From Anaerocolumna sp. AGMB13020 (GTDB taxonomy: Bacteria > Bacillota > Clostridia > Lachnospirales > Lachnospiraceae), in NCBI RefSeq assembly GCF_033100115.1, contig NZ_CP136910.1, forward strand, positions 2,726,001 to 2,790,000: a stretch of DNA of 64,000 nt, given 5' to 3'. Of this stretch, positions 41,942 to 52,039 are shown piece after piece. Made by a program: the position numbers and the translations under genes. Positions within the stretch are counted from its first letter, which is position 1; each line of letters opens with the position of its first letter. A model generated the notes under the pieces. That model saw only the letters and a list, made by a program, of their open reading frames with translations. It was not told the DNA's origin and did no database searches.

Positions 41942-43666
41942 ATGACCGAATCCGAACGGTTAAAAATTACAAGTGAAGCTTTTGCAGATTTAATTATCAG
42001 CAATACCACCAGGGATGAACTTTTAAGGACTTACCCTGACAGTTCAGTTAGTACGAGCTTCGCCAATTCTTCCATTGTTCATTTACCTGTCGCAAATATG
42101 GATTTTGACAGTATTAATAGATTTGGTTATAACAGTATTCCTGCCTGCTTCGGTCTGCTGACAGCTGATAGCTTTGCACCTGATTTTAATTTGGGGAATC
42201 TTCCTGAACCCTTTGAGACCAAAGACGGCTACAGTGGCAAAGAGGTATTGATTGGATTTATTGATACAGGAATTGATTACCGAAATACTGCCTTTATTAA
42301 AAGTGACGGTACCAGCCGGATTCTATCTATCTGGGATCAGACAATTGAAAGTACCAATTATCCCGAAGGTTTCTTTTATGGTACCCAATACAGCAATGAA
42401 CAAATCAATACTGCCCTGACATCAGCAGAACCTCTTTCTATCGTACCAAGTATCGATGAAATCGGGCATGGAACTATTTTAGCTGGTATTGCTGGGGGTA
42501 ACCCTAATGCCAGCTACGGCTTTTCAGGTGTTGCTATCGATATTAATATCGCAATGGTTAAATTAAAACCTGCCAAGGCTTATCTCAAGGAATTTTTCCT
42601 CATTCCGCCCCAGTCAATCTGTTTTCAGGAAAATGATATCATTAATGGTGTCACTTATCTGAACCAGCTTGCAAATCAGTTAAAGAAACCTCTGGTTTTA
42701 TGCCTCGGTATTGGTACCAGTCAGAGTGACCATACCGGTAACAGAGCATTAAGCAGATACCTCTCCTCCATAGGTGAATTACCGGGAAGAGGAGTCGTTG
42801 TCTCCGCTGGTAATGAAAGCAACCGGGGAAGTCATTACTATGGGGATATCAAACCTCCTGACTCTTTTGATGATGTAGTGCTGACGGTTGGAAAGGATAC
42901 CTTTGGCTTTACCCTGCAGTTCTGGGGAACCTCACCTAATTTATTCTGGATTGATTTATATGCACCCAATGGCGAATTTATATCCAGAGTTCCCCCCATA
43001 ACAGGTAAAAGTATCGTTATCGTTATAGAGGAAATGACATTGATTATAGACAGTCAGATAAAAGAACCCTTTACTGCAGAACAGTTTATCGTTATGCGTT
43101 TTAGCAAACCCATACCAGGTGACTGGCACTTCTATGTGTATGGTGTTACAGGGGATTTACCCATGCGATTTCATTTTTGGCTGCCGCTTCATAATTTTCT
43201 TACACCAGGGACTGTCTTCGGCAACCCCAATAATTATACAACCATAGTCGCCCCGGGTAACAACAGTAGCTTAATCTGTGCTACTGCTTACAATCCCCAG
43301 AATGCTACTCTCTATTTTTATGCCAGCAAAGGAAACACCATCAACAATTACCCCAAACCCGATATTACTGCACCTGGTGTCAATTCCATAGCTCCTTTTA
43401 TAAATGGTAATTATGTAACCGCAACAGGTACCAGTATTTCCTCTTCTTATATAGCAGGTGTACTTGCTCTGTTACTGGAATGGGGCGTTACCAACGGCAA
43501 CTATACGGAAATGAATAATACCCTGCTTAAAAAAATCATTACGCAAAGTGCCAGCAGAAGACCGGAAGTCAGTTATCCCAACCCGGATTGGGGTTATGGT
43601 ATTGTAGATATCAGTAGTCTGGGCGGCGTGATTAATTCTATATTAAGAGTACAGGAGATGAAATAA
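41942..43666 (+). CDS. S8 subtilisin-like protease, Csp-like (first of tandem pair)
   Basis: 574 residues from ATG 41942 (GAGG upstream). Catalytic triad intact: D108 in GFIDTGID, H176 in DEIGHGTILAG, oxyanion N291 in SAGNES, S498 in ATGTSISSSYIAG. A 130-residue insertion between N and S (jelly-roll-like, GKDTFGFTLQFWGTSPNLFWIDLYAPNG) matches clostridial CspA/B/C germination proteases. No signal peptide; a short N-terminal prodomain-like region (1-70). Probably acts in spores or the mother cell, or on cytoplasmic targets (inference). Paralogue follows 91 bases downstream. Confidence 0.88.
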   Translation: MTESERLKITSEAFADLIISNTTRDELLRTYPDSSVSTSFANSSIVHLPVANMDFDSINRFGYNSIPACFGLLTADSFAPDFNLGNLPEPFETKDGYSGKEVLIGFIDTGIDYRNTAFIKSDGTSRILSIWDQTIESTNYPEGFFYGTQYSNEQINTALTSAEPLSIVPSIDEIGHGTILAGIAGGNPNASYGFSGVAIDINIAMVKLKPAKAYLKEFFLIPPQSICFQENDIINGVTYLNQLANQLKKPLVLCLGIGTSQSDHTGNRALSRYLSSIGELPGRGVVVSAGNESNRGSHYYGDIKPPDSFDDVVLTVGKDTFGFTLQFWGTSPNLFWIDLYAPNGEFISRVPPITGKSIVIVIEEMTLIIDSQIKEPFTAEQFIVMRFSKPIPGDWHFYVYGVTGDLPMRFHFWLPLHNFLTPGTVFGNPNNYTTIVAPGNNSSLICATAYNPQNATLYFYASKGNTINNYPKPDITAPGVNSIAPFINGNYVTATGTSISSSYIAGVLALLLEWGVTNGNYTEMNNTLLKKIITQSASRRPEVSYPNPDWGYGIVDISSLGGVINSILRVQEMK

Positions 43667-43718
43667 AGATATTTATAGATGAGTTCCTGACATCCTACTT
43701 CATATCTGTGAGATAATA

Positions 43719-43732
43719 TTCATATAAATAAA
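43719..43732 (+). promoter_or_regulatory. Conserved promoter-like motif before the second S8 protease
   Basis: Second copy of TTCATATAAATAAA, again 25 bases before the ATG. No terminator separates the two protease genes, so the second may have both its own promoter and readthrough. Confidence 0.5.
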
Positions 43733-43757
43733 GTAATGATACCTCCGAGGCGGCAAT

Positions 43758-45488
43758 ATGACCTATTCTGAGAGATTTAAGATAATAAAAGAAGAATATG
43801 CGGATCTTATTGTCAACGAGATCAACCGGCAGGACATCTTAGATTCCTTTCCCGACAGCACCATAAGTCTGGAAGTTTCCGATTTTTCCATTGTTCATAT
43901 ACCAGTTGATAATATGACCTATGACAGTATTGACAGGTTTGGTTTTAACAGTATTCCTTCCTGTTTTGGTTTATTAACAGAGTATGGACATGATAGAGAA
44001 ACAAAAGAAAAAAAAGAACGTCGACAGGCTCCTTTTCGGTTCAATCAAGGCTATACGGGAAAAGAGGTTCTGATTGGATTTATCGATACGGGAATAGATT
44101 ATCAGAATCAGGTATTTCGAAACAAAGACGGCACCAGCAGAATTATATCCATCTGGGATCAGACAATGGTTAGCTCCGATAAACAAAAAAATATACATTA
44201 TGGCGTCGAATATACAAACGAACAGATCAATCTGGCTCTGGAAGCTGCCGATCCTCTGTCCATTGTACCAAGTATTGACGAAATCGGACATGGAACTATC
44301 ATGGCAGGAATTGCTGCCGGAAATGAGGGTTTTGAAAATGAATTTGCAGGTGTTGCAACAGAAGCTTCTTTAGCAGTCGTTAAGTTAAAACCTGCCAAAG
44401 CATACTTAAAGGAATTCTTTGCTATCCCTCCGGAGGCTATCTGTTTTCAGGAAACAGATATTATATTTGCTATCTACTATTTGAATAAATTAGCCAATCA
44501 CCTGAACAAACCGCTTATATTATGTCTTGGTATCGGCAACAGCCAGAGCGGTTATATGGGGCAGCGTCCCATTGCCGTATATCTGGGAGCTCTCAGTAAC
44601 TCTCACAAACGGGGTGTTGTAGTGGCTGCCGGCAATCAGGGGAATCGTGGCAGTCATTATTATGGAGAAATCACCTCCGGCCAGACCTTTCATAATGTAG
44701 AACTATCCGTAGGTGAAGACACCTATGGTTTTACTATGCTGTTCTGGGGAACCGCCCCTAATTGGTTCTGGATTGATTTATATGCTCCTGATGGAAGTTA
44801 TATCTTTCGAATTCCCTATATAAGTGGTAACAGCCTCCTGTACACCCAAGGGGATATGACAATTATTGCAGACAGCAGAATTAAAGAAATCTATTCCTCC
44901 GAACAATATATCGCCTTGCGATTTATGCATCCCATCCCCGGTAAATGGAAGTTTTTTGTTTATGGAGGTACCTCCGATCTGCCTATGAGCTTTCACATAT
45001 GGCTGCCTATCCATAATTTTTTATCAGAGGGGACGGCTTTTAAGCATCCCAATAACTATACCACCATTGTCAGTCCAGGTAATAACAACAACCTTATCTG
45101 CGCTTCTGCTTATAACCCAGATGACAAGCTTCTGTACTATTATGCCAGCAGAGGCAATGCGGTGAACAACTACCCCAAACCCGATATTACCGCGCCTGGT
45201 GTCCATTCCCTAAGCCCTTTCCTAAACAATACCTTTCTTAAGGCAACCGGCACCAGTGTTTCAGCTGCCTATGTAGCAGGGGTAATGGCTCTTTTGATGG
45301 AATGGAGCATAACAGGCGGTAACTTCCCTACGATGAACACTGCACTTATGAAGAAAATCATCACACAAAGCGCCAGCAGGAACCCGGAGGAAGATTATCC
45401 GAATCCCGATTGGGGCTATGGTATTGTCAACCTTAACGATATGGGAAAAGTTATTAACTCTATCATTCACGTGCAGGAATATCTGTAA
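43758..45488 (+). CDS. S8 subtilisin-like protease, Csp-like (second of tandem pair)
   Basis: 576 residues, clearly a paralogue of the preceding gene (shared blocks IVHIPVDNMTYDSIDRFGFN, VKLKPAKAYLKEFF, YPKPDITAPGV, IITQSASR). Triad: D110, H178, Ser about 500 (ATGTSVSAAYVAG), all intact, so both copies should be active. A basic stretch ETKEKKERRQ (residues 81-90) is specific to this copy and could be a propeptide cleavage site (inference). RBS GAGGCGG. Ends 4 bases before the convergent M42 peptidase gene. Confidence 0.88.
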   Translation: MTYSERFKIIKEEYADLIVNEINRQDILDSFPDSTISLEVSDFSIVHIPVDNMTYDSIDRFGFNSIPSCFGLLTEYGHDRETKEKKERRQAPFRFNQGYTGKEVLIGFIDTGIDYQNQVFRNKDGTSRIISIWDQTMVSSDKQKNIHYGVEYTNEQINLALEAADPLSIVPSIDEIGHGTIMAGIAAGNEGFENEFAGVATEASLAVVKLKPAKAYLKEFFAIPPEAICFQETDIIFAIYYLNKLANHLNKPLILCLGIGNSQSGYMGQRPIAVYLGALSNSHKRGVVVAAGNQGNRGSHYYGEITSGQTFHNVELSVGEDTYGFTMLFWGTAPNWFWIDLYAPDGSYIFRIPYISGNSLLYTQGDMTIIADSRIKEIYSSEQYIALRFMHPIPGKWKFFVYGGTSDLPMSFHIWLPIHNFLSEGTAFKHPNNYTTIVSPGNNNNLICASAYNPDDKLLYYYASRGNAVNNYPKPDITAPGVHSLSPFLNNTFLKATGTSVSAAYVAGVMALLMEWSITGGNFPTMNTALMKKIITQSASRNPEEDYPNPDWGYGIVNLNDMGKVINSIIHVQEYL

Positions 45489-45492
45489 GGAT

Positions 45493-46518
45493 TTACTCGA
45501 GAATGTATTTCTCCAATAATTTCAGGGTGTTTTCCAACCCCTTTACATGGGTTCTTTCCATCCCATGGGAAGCATGTACGCCCTGTCCGATTAAGGCTCC
45601 CTTAATATTATTTCCACCTCTTAAGGCGGCGGAAACATCAGAACCATAATGAGGGAATATATCTACCACATAATCGATTCCGGACTTTTTGGCCAGATTG
45701 ATCAGTTTTGTAGTAAGCTCATAATCATAGGGACCGGAAGAATCCTTGGCACATATGGATACTGCATATTCACTGCCGTTTAGATCCTCTCCCATCGCTC
45801 CCATATCAATTGCAATAAATTCCGTTATTTCTTCCGGAATCCAGCTCGCTCCAAAACCAACTTCCTCGTAATTGCTAATTACAAGCTTTAAGCATCTCTC
45901 CGGTATGATGTGGTCTTCATGCATATCCTTTAACAGACCTAACAGAACTGCTACAGAAGCCTTGTCATCCAGATGCCTGGACTTTACAAAACCTGCATCG
46001 GTATACTGGAAATTAGCATCAAAGCTGATATAATCACCTGTGTTGATTCCAAGTGCTAAAACGCCTTCTTTCTCTTTCACCTGTTCATCAATACGAATCT
46101 CCATATTCTTCTCACAACGCTCCAGTGTTCTGGCATCATCGTAGGTGTGAACCGAAGGGCTCTTGCTCAGAATCGTACCGGTATAGGTCTTTCCTTCTCT
46201 GGTATGTATCTTGCAGTAACTGCCTTCAATACTGTGCATGGTAAAGCCACCAACCAGTGTAATCCTAAGCATCCCTCCCGGTGTAATGGAACGAACCATA
46301 GCACCCAGGGTATCCACATGGGCAGACAGACCGAGAGTTTCTTTCGTTTTACCAGGTACTGTGATTATAAGACCACCTTTGTTACTGTTTTCGCAGGAAT
46401 ATCCAAACCCTTCCGCCTCTTTCCGTACATACTCCATTACTTCTTTGGTATAACCGGAGGGGCTTGGGATATTAACCAGCTTATTTATGGTTTCAATGAT
46501 ATATTTCATGGTTTCCAT
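45493..46518 (-). CDS. M42 family metallopeptidase (glutamyl aminopeptidase-like)
   Basis: Cytoplasmic dodecameric aminopeptidase with two metal ions. 341 residues: metal ligands in AHVDTLGAM, SRHLDDKASVAVLLGLL, SNYEEVGFGA, FIAIDMGAMGE and GVHASHGMERTH. These fit the M42/PepA (FrvX) family. Start ATG 46518, weak purine-rich site AGAGAGAAG. Downstream of a cyclase gene (20-base gap), forming a two-gene operon. Confidence 0.9.
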   Translation of the reverse strand: METMKYIIETINKLVNIPSPSGYTKEVMEYVRKEAEGFGYSCENSNKGGLIITVPGKTKETLGLSAHVDTLGAMVRSITPGGMLRITLVGGFTMHSIEGSYCKIHTREGKTYTGTILSKSPSVHTYDDARTLERCEKNMEIRIDEQVKEKEGVLALGINTGDYISFDANFQYTDAGFVKSRHLDDKASVAVLLGLLKDMHEDHIIPERCLKLVISNYEEVGFGASWIPEEITEFIAIDMGAMGEDLNGSEYAVSICAKDSSGPYDYELTTKLINLAKKSGIDYVVDIFPHYGSDVSAALRGGNNIKGALIGQGVHASHGMERTHVKGLENTLKLLEKYILE

Positions 46519-46538
46519 ACGTTCTTCTCTCTTTCTTT

Positions 46539-47114
46539 TTATTTCATGTCCAGAAGCAGTGCCCTTACTGGTGCTCCGTCACTGCCTCCCAGTTTTAAGG
46601 GTGCAGCCATCAGAAAATAGTTACCGTCGGTAACCTCCTCAAGCTTAAGGCCTTCCAGTAATATGACTTCCTGACCCAGAAGCTCCCTATGCACTTCCAG
46701 CGGTGCATCCATGGGAGCAGCGCTTTGGCTTTCCACGCCAATAAGCTCCAGTCTGAACTCATTGATACATCTGGCAAGCTCCATTGTTATGGTAACCGGT
46801 CCTTTCAGAATTACTTTCTTCTCACTGTTCTTAAGGACTTCTCTTAACTCCTCTGGTGTTGGCTGGCTGTCAAAAGCTTTTACCGTGCAGTCTCCCACGC
46901 AACGGTACAGATCCAGTTCCTCCACGGTTTTTCCGTCCTTTACGAAATGAAAAGGTGCATCCAGATGCGTACCGTTATGTGCATTCATGGAAAAAACCGT
47001 TACATTACAGGGTGCTCCCTGCCCCATATCACTTACCCTTGTAAATGCAGGTACCTGATCTCCCGGATAGGTCCTGCAGGTAAATACTTCCTGTGTAATA
47101 TCATATATTTTCAT
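46539..47114 (-). CDS. Cyclase / kynurenine formamidase-like hydrolase
   Basis: Metal-dependent amidohydrolase of the cyclase family (PF04199). 191 residues with the metal motif HNGTHLDAPFHF (residues 46-57) and a later VESQSAA segment. Known members open arylformamides such as N-formylkynurenine. No kynurenine pathway genes are near, so a different amide substrate is likely. RBS GGAG. First gene of a pair with the M42 peptidase. Confidence 0.85.
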   Translation of the reverse strand: MKIYDITQEVFTCRTYPGDQVPAFTRVSDMGQGAPCNVTVFSMNAHNGTHLDAPFHFVKDGKTVEELDLYRCVGDCTVKAFDSQPTPEELREVLKNSEKKVILKGPVTITMELARCINEFRLELIGVESQSAAPMDAPLEVHRELLGQEVILLEGLKLEEVTDGNYFLMAAPLKLGGSDGAPVRALLLDMK

Positions 47115-47161
47115 ACATTATTTCTCCATTTTGGCTTAAACTCATTTATGTGGTTATGGCA

Positions 47162-47914
47162 CTAGTCCGAGTCAATCGTGAAAATTAATATTTTTCCGTA
47201 AGGCTTATATCCCGCTGATAAAGCAGTGCGAATTGAAGCGGTATTATTAGGGGAACAACTATAAACGGACTCGCCGCCTCTTTCAATAACGTGACGGGCG
47301 ACGGAATTAACACACTCCCGCGCATATCCTTTTTTCCGAAAATCCTTCGAAGTATCTACCCCGATATCGGCTACTATGTCCTGATACTTCCCTGTTTTAT
47401 GTGCATGGGCCAAAGAAACAATTTTATTATTTTCGATAACACTATATACAATACCGTTTGGTACGCAATGGTCGGGAAAATTTACATCACCATAACATTC
47501 ATAACTATTATCCGTAATTTTTACTGTTGTAATATTAGAGCTTGGCTTTGCAATCGTTTCAGCATCACACGCAAAAACGAAAGAGTTCCAAGAGCCCTTC
47601 AGCTCTTTATTAAACAATAATTTCGCTTCTTCCTTCGCTAATTCCTTTAAGGGTGAAACAAACAGGTTGTCATCGATATCATATTTTTCTACGTTTTCAC
47701 GTAAAAACGCTTTTACTTTTTCAGAAGTATTCAACGGCACACTTGCAATAATGGAATCGTCATAAAACTTCACGATATAGAACATATGAATCATTCCATA
47801 ACTAGGCATACAGTGATGTCTTTTCTCCGTTTCAATTATTGCTAAACCGCTACCTGTTTCTTTTGCATCTAAAAGTGAGAGTATATATTCATTAACCAAC
47901 TTAAATTTTTTCAT
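47162..47914 (-). CDS. GNAT family N-acetyltransferase (FR47-like)
   Basis: 250 residues with the acyltransferase core at the C-terminal half: IVADIGVDTSKDFRKKGYARECVNSVARHVIERGG (acetyl-CoA loop RKKGYA) and CSPNNTASIRTALSAGYKPYG. The N-terminal 120 residues are a divergent, partly GNAT-like half, as in tandem FR47-type enzymes. RBS GAGGGGG. Monocistronic. Substrate unknown. Confidence 0.82.
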   Translation of the reverse strand: MKKFKLVNEYILSLLDAKETGSGLAIIETEKRHHCMPSYGMIHMFYIVKFYDDSIIASVPLNTSEKVKAFLRENVEKYDIDDNLFVSPLKELAKEEAKLLFNKELKGSWNSFVFACDAETIAKPSSNITTVKITDNSYECYGDVNFPDHCVPNGIVYSVIENNKIVSLAHAHKTGKYQDIVADIGVDTSKDFRKKGYARECVNSVARHVIERGGESVYSCSPNNTASIRTALSAGYKPYGKILIFTIDSD

Positions 47915-48031
47915 TTATGCTCAACCCCCTCAAACGCACCTATATCGATGAAAAAGTGCATATTATTCGCTGCATCCACTGAAGCATACAGCAGCTGCCA
48001 GAATAAACACTCAGTCAGAGTTTATTATAAA

Positions 48032-48790
48032 TTACTCCAGTTCAATATCCAGTTCAACGGGGCAATGATCACTACCCTGCGTATCCTGGTGAATGATACT
48101 GTCTTTGATCTTCTCTTTTAAGGACTCTGAGACTACGAAATAGTCTATACGCCAGCCTGCATTCTTCTCTCTGGCACGGAACATATAAGACCACCAGGTA
48201 TATCTGTCCGTGGCGTCAGGATAAAGGTAACGGAAGGAGTCTACAAAGCCATTGTCTAACAGCACTGTCATCTTCTCTCGCTCTTCTATTGTAAAGCCTG
48301 CATTCCTGGTATTGGTCTTGGGATTTTTGAGATCAATTTCCTTATGCGCGACATTTAAGTCTCCGCACAGAATTACCGGCTTCTGCTCGTCCAACTTCTT
48401 TAAGTGCGCTCTGAAATCATCCTCCCACTCCATACGATAGTCAAGTCTTGCAAGTTCTCTCTTGGAATTAGGGGTATATACATTCACCAGATAAAAGTTA
48501 TCATACTCAAGGGTTATGACTCTGCCTTCCTTATCATGCTGTTCAATTCCTAAATCATAGGTAACTGACAGGGGCTCCTTCTTTGTAAAGATAGCAGTTC
48601 CAGAATAACCTTTCTTCTCCGCACTGTTCCAGTATTCATGATAACCTTCAAAGGTATGCTCCCATTGTTCCTTCTGCATCTTGGTTTCCTGAATACAGAA
48701 AAAATCTGCATCCTGTTCTTTAAAGAATTCCTCGAAACCTTTGCCGAGGCAAGCTCTTAAACCATTTACATTCCATGAAATAAATCTCAT
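48032..48790 (-). CDS. xth: Exodeoxyribonuclease III
   Basis: AP endonuclease and 3'-5' exonuclease in base excision repair. 252 residues: ISWNVNGLRAC, FFCIQETKMQ, YWNSAEKKGYSGTAIFTK, VYTPNSK, CGDLNVAHKEIDLKNPKTN, RYTWWSYMFRAREKNAGWRIDYFVVS and GSDHCPVELDI, all diagnostic of the family. RBS AAGGAG. Confidence 0.96.
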   Translation of the reverse strand: MRFISWNVNGLRACLGKGFEEFFKEQDADFFCIQETKMQKEQWEHTFEGYHEYWNSAEKKGYSGTAIFTKKEPLSVTYDLGIEQHDKEGRVITLEYDNFYLVNVYTPNSKRELARLDYRMEWEDDFRAHLKKLDEQKPVILCGDLNVAHKEIDLKNPKTNTRNAGFTIEEREKMTVLLDNGFVDSFRYLYPDATDRYTWWSYMFRAREKNAGWRIDYFVVSESLKEKIKDSIIHQDTQGSDHCPVELDIELE

Positions 48791-48912
48791 AATAATCTAT
48801 CTCCTTACTCTAAATTGTATATTAGTTTACAGGTAACGGGGTGTGAAAGCTGTTGTCCGAATTACTGTTCACGAGATTTTCACTTTACAGTATGAAGAAA
48901 TTCTTCCTAGGT

Positions 48913-49575
48913 TTAACGGTCACACTCCAGTAAAATGTCTTTTAATTCATTGAGATCTGCGGCAATTTTGTCTGCTCCTGCTTCCAGAAGCTCATCCCTG
49001 CTGCCAAAGCCATAGAGCACACCAATAGAGGCAATACCATTTTCTTTGGCTCCTAAAATATCATGAAGCCTGTCCCCAATCATGACTACCTGGTCCTTCT
49101 CTTTAATTCCATTCTCTTCAAGGGCATATGCTATTACTTCACCTTTCTTCGATCTGGTCTCATCAAGATTTGAACCACAGATATCAGTAAAATACTGCTC
49201 CAGATTAAAGTGCTTAAATATTCTCTCTGCAAATATCTCCGGCTTCGAGGTTGCAACGATAAGGATCTTTCCGGCTTTAACAAGGCTCTCCAGGAGTTCC
49301 TCTATACCTTCATATTTAATATTCATGAAAATACCCTTGTCTACAAAGTATTCTCTATAATAACCGATTACTTCCTCAATCTGAATGTCATCAAGACCAA
49401 AGAACTCTCTCAGCCCTCCTGCTAACGGAGGCCCGATATGCCTTTTTAATATGCTTCGGTCTTCTACTTTAATCCCTATATGAGACAATGCATATTGAAG
49501 GGATTTGGTTATTCCTTCTTCCGGGTCTGTTATTGTGCCGTCTAAGTCAAATAATATATATTTTTTATTCATCAT
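48913..49575 (-). CDS. HAD family phosphatase (phosphoglycolate phosphatase-like)
   Basis: 221 residues from ATG 49575, with GGAGG 9 bases upstream. A longer start has no site. HAD motifs: FDLDGTITDPEEG (nucleophile DxD), IVATSKP, KPEIFAERIFKHF (Lys) and MIGDRLHDILGAKENG. The helical cap (residues 18-80) has RHIGPPLAGGLREFFG, typical of the Gph/PpaX branch. Substrate uncertain. Confidence 0.87.
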   Translation of the reverse strand: MMNKKYILFDLDGTITDPEEGITKSLQYALSHIGIKVEDRSILKRHIGPPLAGGLREFFGLDDIQIEEVIGYYREYFVDKGIFMNIKYEGIEELLESLVKAGKILIVATSKPEIFAERIFKHFNLEQYFTDICGSNLDETRSKKGEVIAYALEENGIKEKDQVVMIGDRLHDILGAKENGIASIGVLYGFGSRDELLEAGADKIAADLNELKDILLECDR

Positions 49576-49679
49576 TGCTCTTATCCTCCTGCCTTGGCAC
49601 ACATCTATCGGAGATTAAAAACATTTATCTATTTTACTCCATGCTGTATGTTTAAGCTCATCTTTTTGCTGTAAGCCCT

Positions 49680-50195
49680 TTAGTCATACAAGCTTCGGTA
49701 ATCCTTCAGACGCTTCTTTAAAAGTGTATAAATATCTTCCAGGGACATATCTTTGGCATTGCCTACAAAAAGCAGAAATACCGGCTTTTCATTATTTTTA
49801 TTAATCAAAGCCGTCTGCTGCTTCAATGGTGACAGCTTGCCGATAAAGGCTTCTTCATCCCTTGGTATGATTCCAATGGCATCATCTTCTGCTACAATAC
49901 AAAACTGTTCAATATCCTGATAGGAAAGTAAGCCGACGGAGCCCTTGGAGGAGCTGTCTATAATACCGTCAAAGGTAATGGTAATCAAAGATTTCTTCTC
50001 GGAAGCCTTTAAAAGATTTATGATACATCTGATTCCGATTATAATTGTCGCTAGAACTCCTGCAAAACCCAGCAGTATATACCTTTCACGAAATCCTGTC
50101 ACCCATAGGGTTACCGACAGGAAAAGCAAGGCAAAAGACTGCATACAGCGCCGCACGGCTTTTGTCTGTTTTTCCTCAATAATAATCTTTTCCAC
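49680..50195 (-). CDS. Small membrane protein, STM3941-like
   Basis: 171 residues: two hydrophobic helices (about 18-35 and 40-62) then a soluble PH-like beta domain containing ITFDGIIDSSSKGSVGLLSYQDIEQFCIVAE. This layout matches STM3941-type proteins of unknown role. Start GTG 50195 with GGGAG close upstream. Confidence 0.6.
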   Translation of the reverse strand: MEKIIIEEKQTKAVRRCMQSFALLFLSVTLWVTGFRERYILLGFAGVLATIIIGIRCIINLLKASEKKSLITITFDGIIDSSSKGSVGLLSYQDIEQFCIVAEDDAIGIIPRDEEAFIGKLSPLKQQTALINKNNEKPVFLLFVGNAKDMSLEDIYTLLKKRLKDYRSLYD

Positions 50196-50427
50196 GTTAC
50201 TCCCATCTGCTTTCTTACCACTTAGCTTCCAATCTTTCTTTCATTCTATATGGAAAACCTTGAAAATGCAAGTAACCCTGGCGAATAATTCACGATAAAT
50301 CACGCTGTAATTTTTTTAATTTGACGTTTTATATTGGCTCTAGTATACTTAAATTCAGTTACTTGGATTAGCAATGTATACCACTGAGCGGCTTTGGAAG
50401 ATAAGGCCAGCCGGAAAGAAGAATCGA

Positions 50428-51282
50428 ATGAAAACCTTATATATTTCAGATTTAGACGGTACCCTATTAAATAGCAATGCCGAGCTTTCTTCCTATACCA
50501 TAGAGACTATAAATTCTTTGATTGAAAAGGGTATGGATTTTACCATTGCCACTGCCAGAACCGCAGCTACGGTGACACATATTCTTGCACCTCTTAACCT
50601 ATCGGTGCCTGTAATTCTCATGAATGGTGTTATCCAATATAATATACAGCAAAAGGAATATTTAAATACATTTTATCTTTCCCGGGAAACAGCTGAGATA
50701 ATCTTAAACACCGCCAAACAATGTGACCTAACAGGATTTTTATACCGGATCAAGGATAATTGTCTGGAAACCTACTATGAAAAGCTTACCAATAATGGAA
50801 TGACAGAGTATTACACCGAAAGAACGGTTAAATTCAATAAGGTGTTTACCCAGGTGGAGAATCTCTTAACTGCGGCAGGTGATCACAGTATTTATTATGC
50901 ACTGCTTGATAAGTACGAAGCGCTGCTGCCGGCATATGAAGTATACCGGAATTTACCTGGTGTTGCTACTGCCTTCTACCAGGATAATTACAGTAAGGAG
51001 GGTATGTGGTTTCTTGAGGTATTCAGCCTTCATGGAACGAAATATAATGCAGCCATGTCTCTGCGGCAGTCTCTGGGGTATGACCGGGTAGTCTGCTTTG
51101 GCGATAACCTTAATGACCTTCCGATGTTCAAAGCCAGCGATACGGCCTGTGCCGTAGGCAATGCAAAGGAAGAAGTAAAGACAGCTGCTGATCACGTAAT
51201 TAAGTGCAATACAGAGGATGGTGTTGCAAGATGGCTATTAGAGAACTTTGAGAAAGACAATAAGTGTACGCCTTGCTTGTAA
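50428..51282 (+). CDS. Cof-type HAD phosphatase
   Basis: 284 residues from ATG 50428, preceded by GGAAAGAAG. Features: LYISDLDGTLLNSNAELS, FTIATARTAATV, VPVILMNGVIQYN, KYNAAMSLRQSLGYDRVVCFGDNLNDLPMFKASDTACAVGNAKEEVK. These are typical of the IIB subclass that dephosphorylates sugar phosphates or flavin and pyridoxal precursors. Transcribed divergently from the STM3941-like gene. Substrate unknown. Confidence 0.9.
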   Translation: MKTLYISDLDGTLLNSNAELSSYTIETINSLIEKGMDFTIATARTAATVTHILAPLNLSVPVILMNGVIQYNIQQKEYLNTFYLSRETAEIILNTAKQCDLTGFLYRIKDNCLETYYEKLTNNGMTEYYTERTVKFNKVFTQVENLLTAAGDHSIYYALLDKYEALLPAYEVYRNLPGVATAFYQDNYSKEGMWFLEVFSLHGTKYNAAMSLRQSLGYDRVVCFGDNLNDLPMFKASDTACAVGNAKEEVKTAADHVIKCNTEDGVARWLLENFEKDNKCTPCL

Positions 51283-51511
51283 AGTATCACATTTGTAGGT
51301 ATATGTAATGTACAAGAGGGTATTGAGCGCAGCTTCAGTTCGCACCCTTACCCTTGTTGTGGAAGTACCCCCATCTGTAGGCAGTGCAGCATATAAGGGG
51401 GCACTGTTGTGAATCTATCGCAAAAGCTTGATACACACCCTTGTTGAAGAAGCATTGCCTTTATCAGAACAAGGTACAAGGAGAGCTAGTGAGAAAGGAA
51501 TGGTAGTTACG

Positions 51512-51979
51512 ATGAAGAATTCCATTATTTTTGATACGATAATCGGAAAACTCTATCTTGCAGAAACAGATGGAGCCATATCACACCTGTATTTTGCAGG
51601 AGACCCCTCAGAATATGAAACTGCTGGCGTTGAAACACCGCTGCTAAGAGAAGCCCGCAGCCAGATTAACTCCTATCTGGAGGGTAAGCGGACAAGCTTT
51701 GATCTTCCCCTGTCCCCCAAAGGTACACCTTTTCAGGAAAAGGTGTGGGAAGCACTTCAAACCATTCCCTACGGTGAAACCATAAGTTATAAGGAGCTGG
51801 CAACCCGTGCCGGAAACCCCAAAGCCAGCAGAGCGGTAGGTATGGCAAATAATAAAAATCCCATTTCCGTAATTATCCCCTGTCACCGTGTAATCGGAGC
51901 AAACGGACAACTGGTGGGTTATGGTGGCGGACTGCCATTAAAGGAACAACTACTGCGCCTTGAAGGTGTTTTATCTTAA
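51512..51979 (+). CDS. ogt: Methylated-DNA--protein-cysteine S-methyltransferase
   Basis: Suicide repair of O6-alkylguanine. 156 residues from ATG 51512. Active site IPCHRVIGANGQLVGYGGG with the acceptor Cys; upstream TPFQEKVWEALQTIPYGETISYKELATRAGNPKASRAVGMANNKNP is the DNA-binding helix-turn-helix with the arginine finger. Longer frames lack a good site. In 51283-51511 no gene is seen. Confidence 0.95.
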   Translation: MKNSIIFDTIIGKLYLAETDGAISHLYFAGDPSEYETAGVETPLLREARSQINSYLEGKRTSFDLPLSPKGTPFQEKVWEALQTIPYGETISYKELATRAGNPKASRAVGMANNKNPISVIIPCHRVIGANGQLVGYGGGLPLKEQLLRLEGVLS

Positions 51980-52039
51980 GAAGGACAACCTAAAATTATA
52001 GATTAAATAAAAAATGAATTATATCCGATAAATTCCCAG

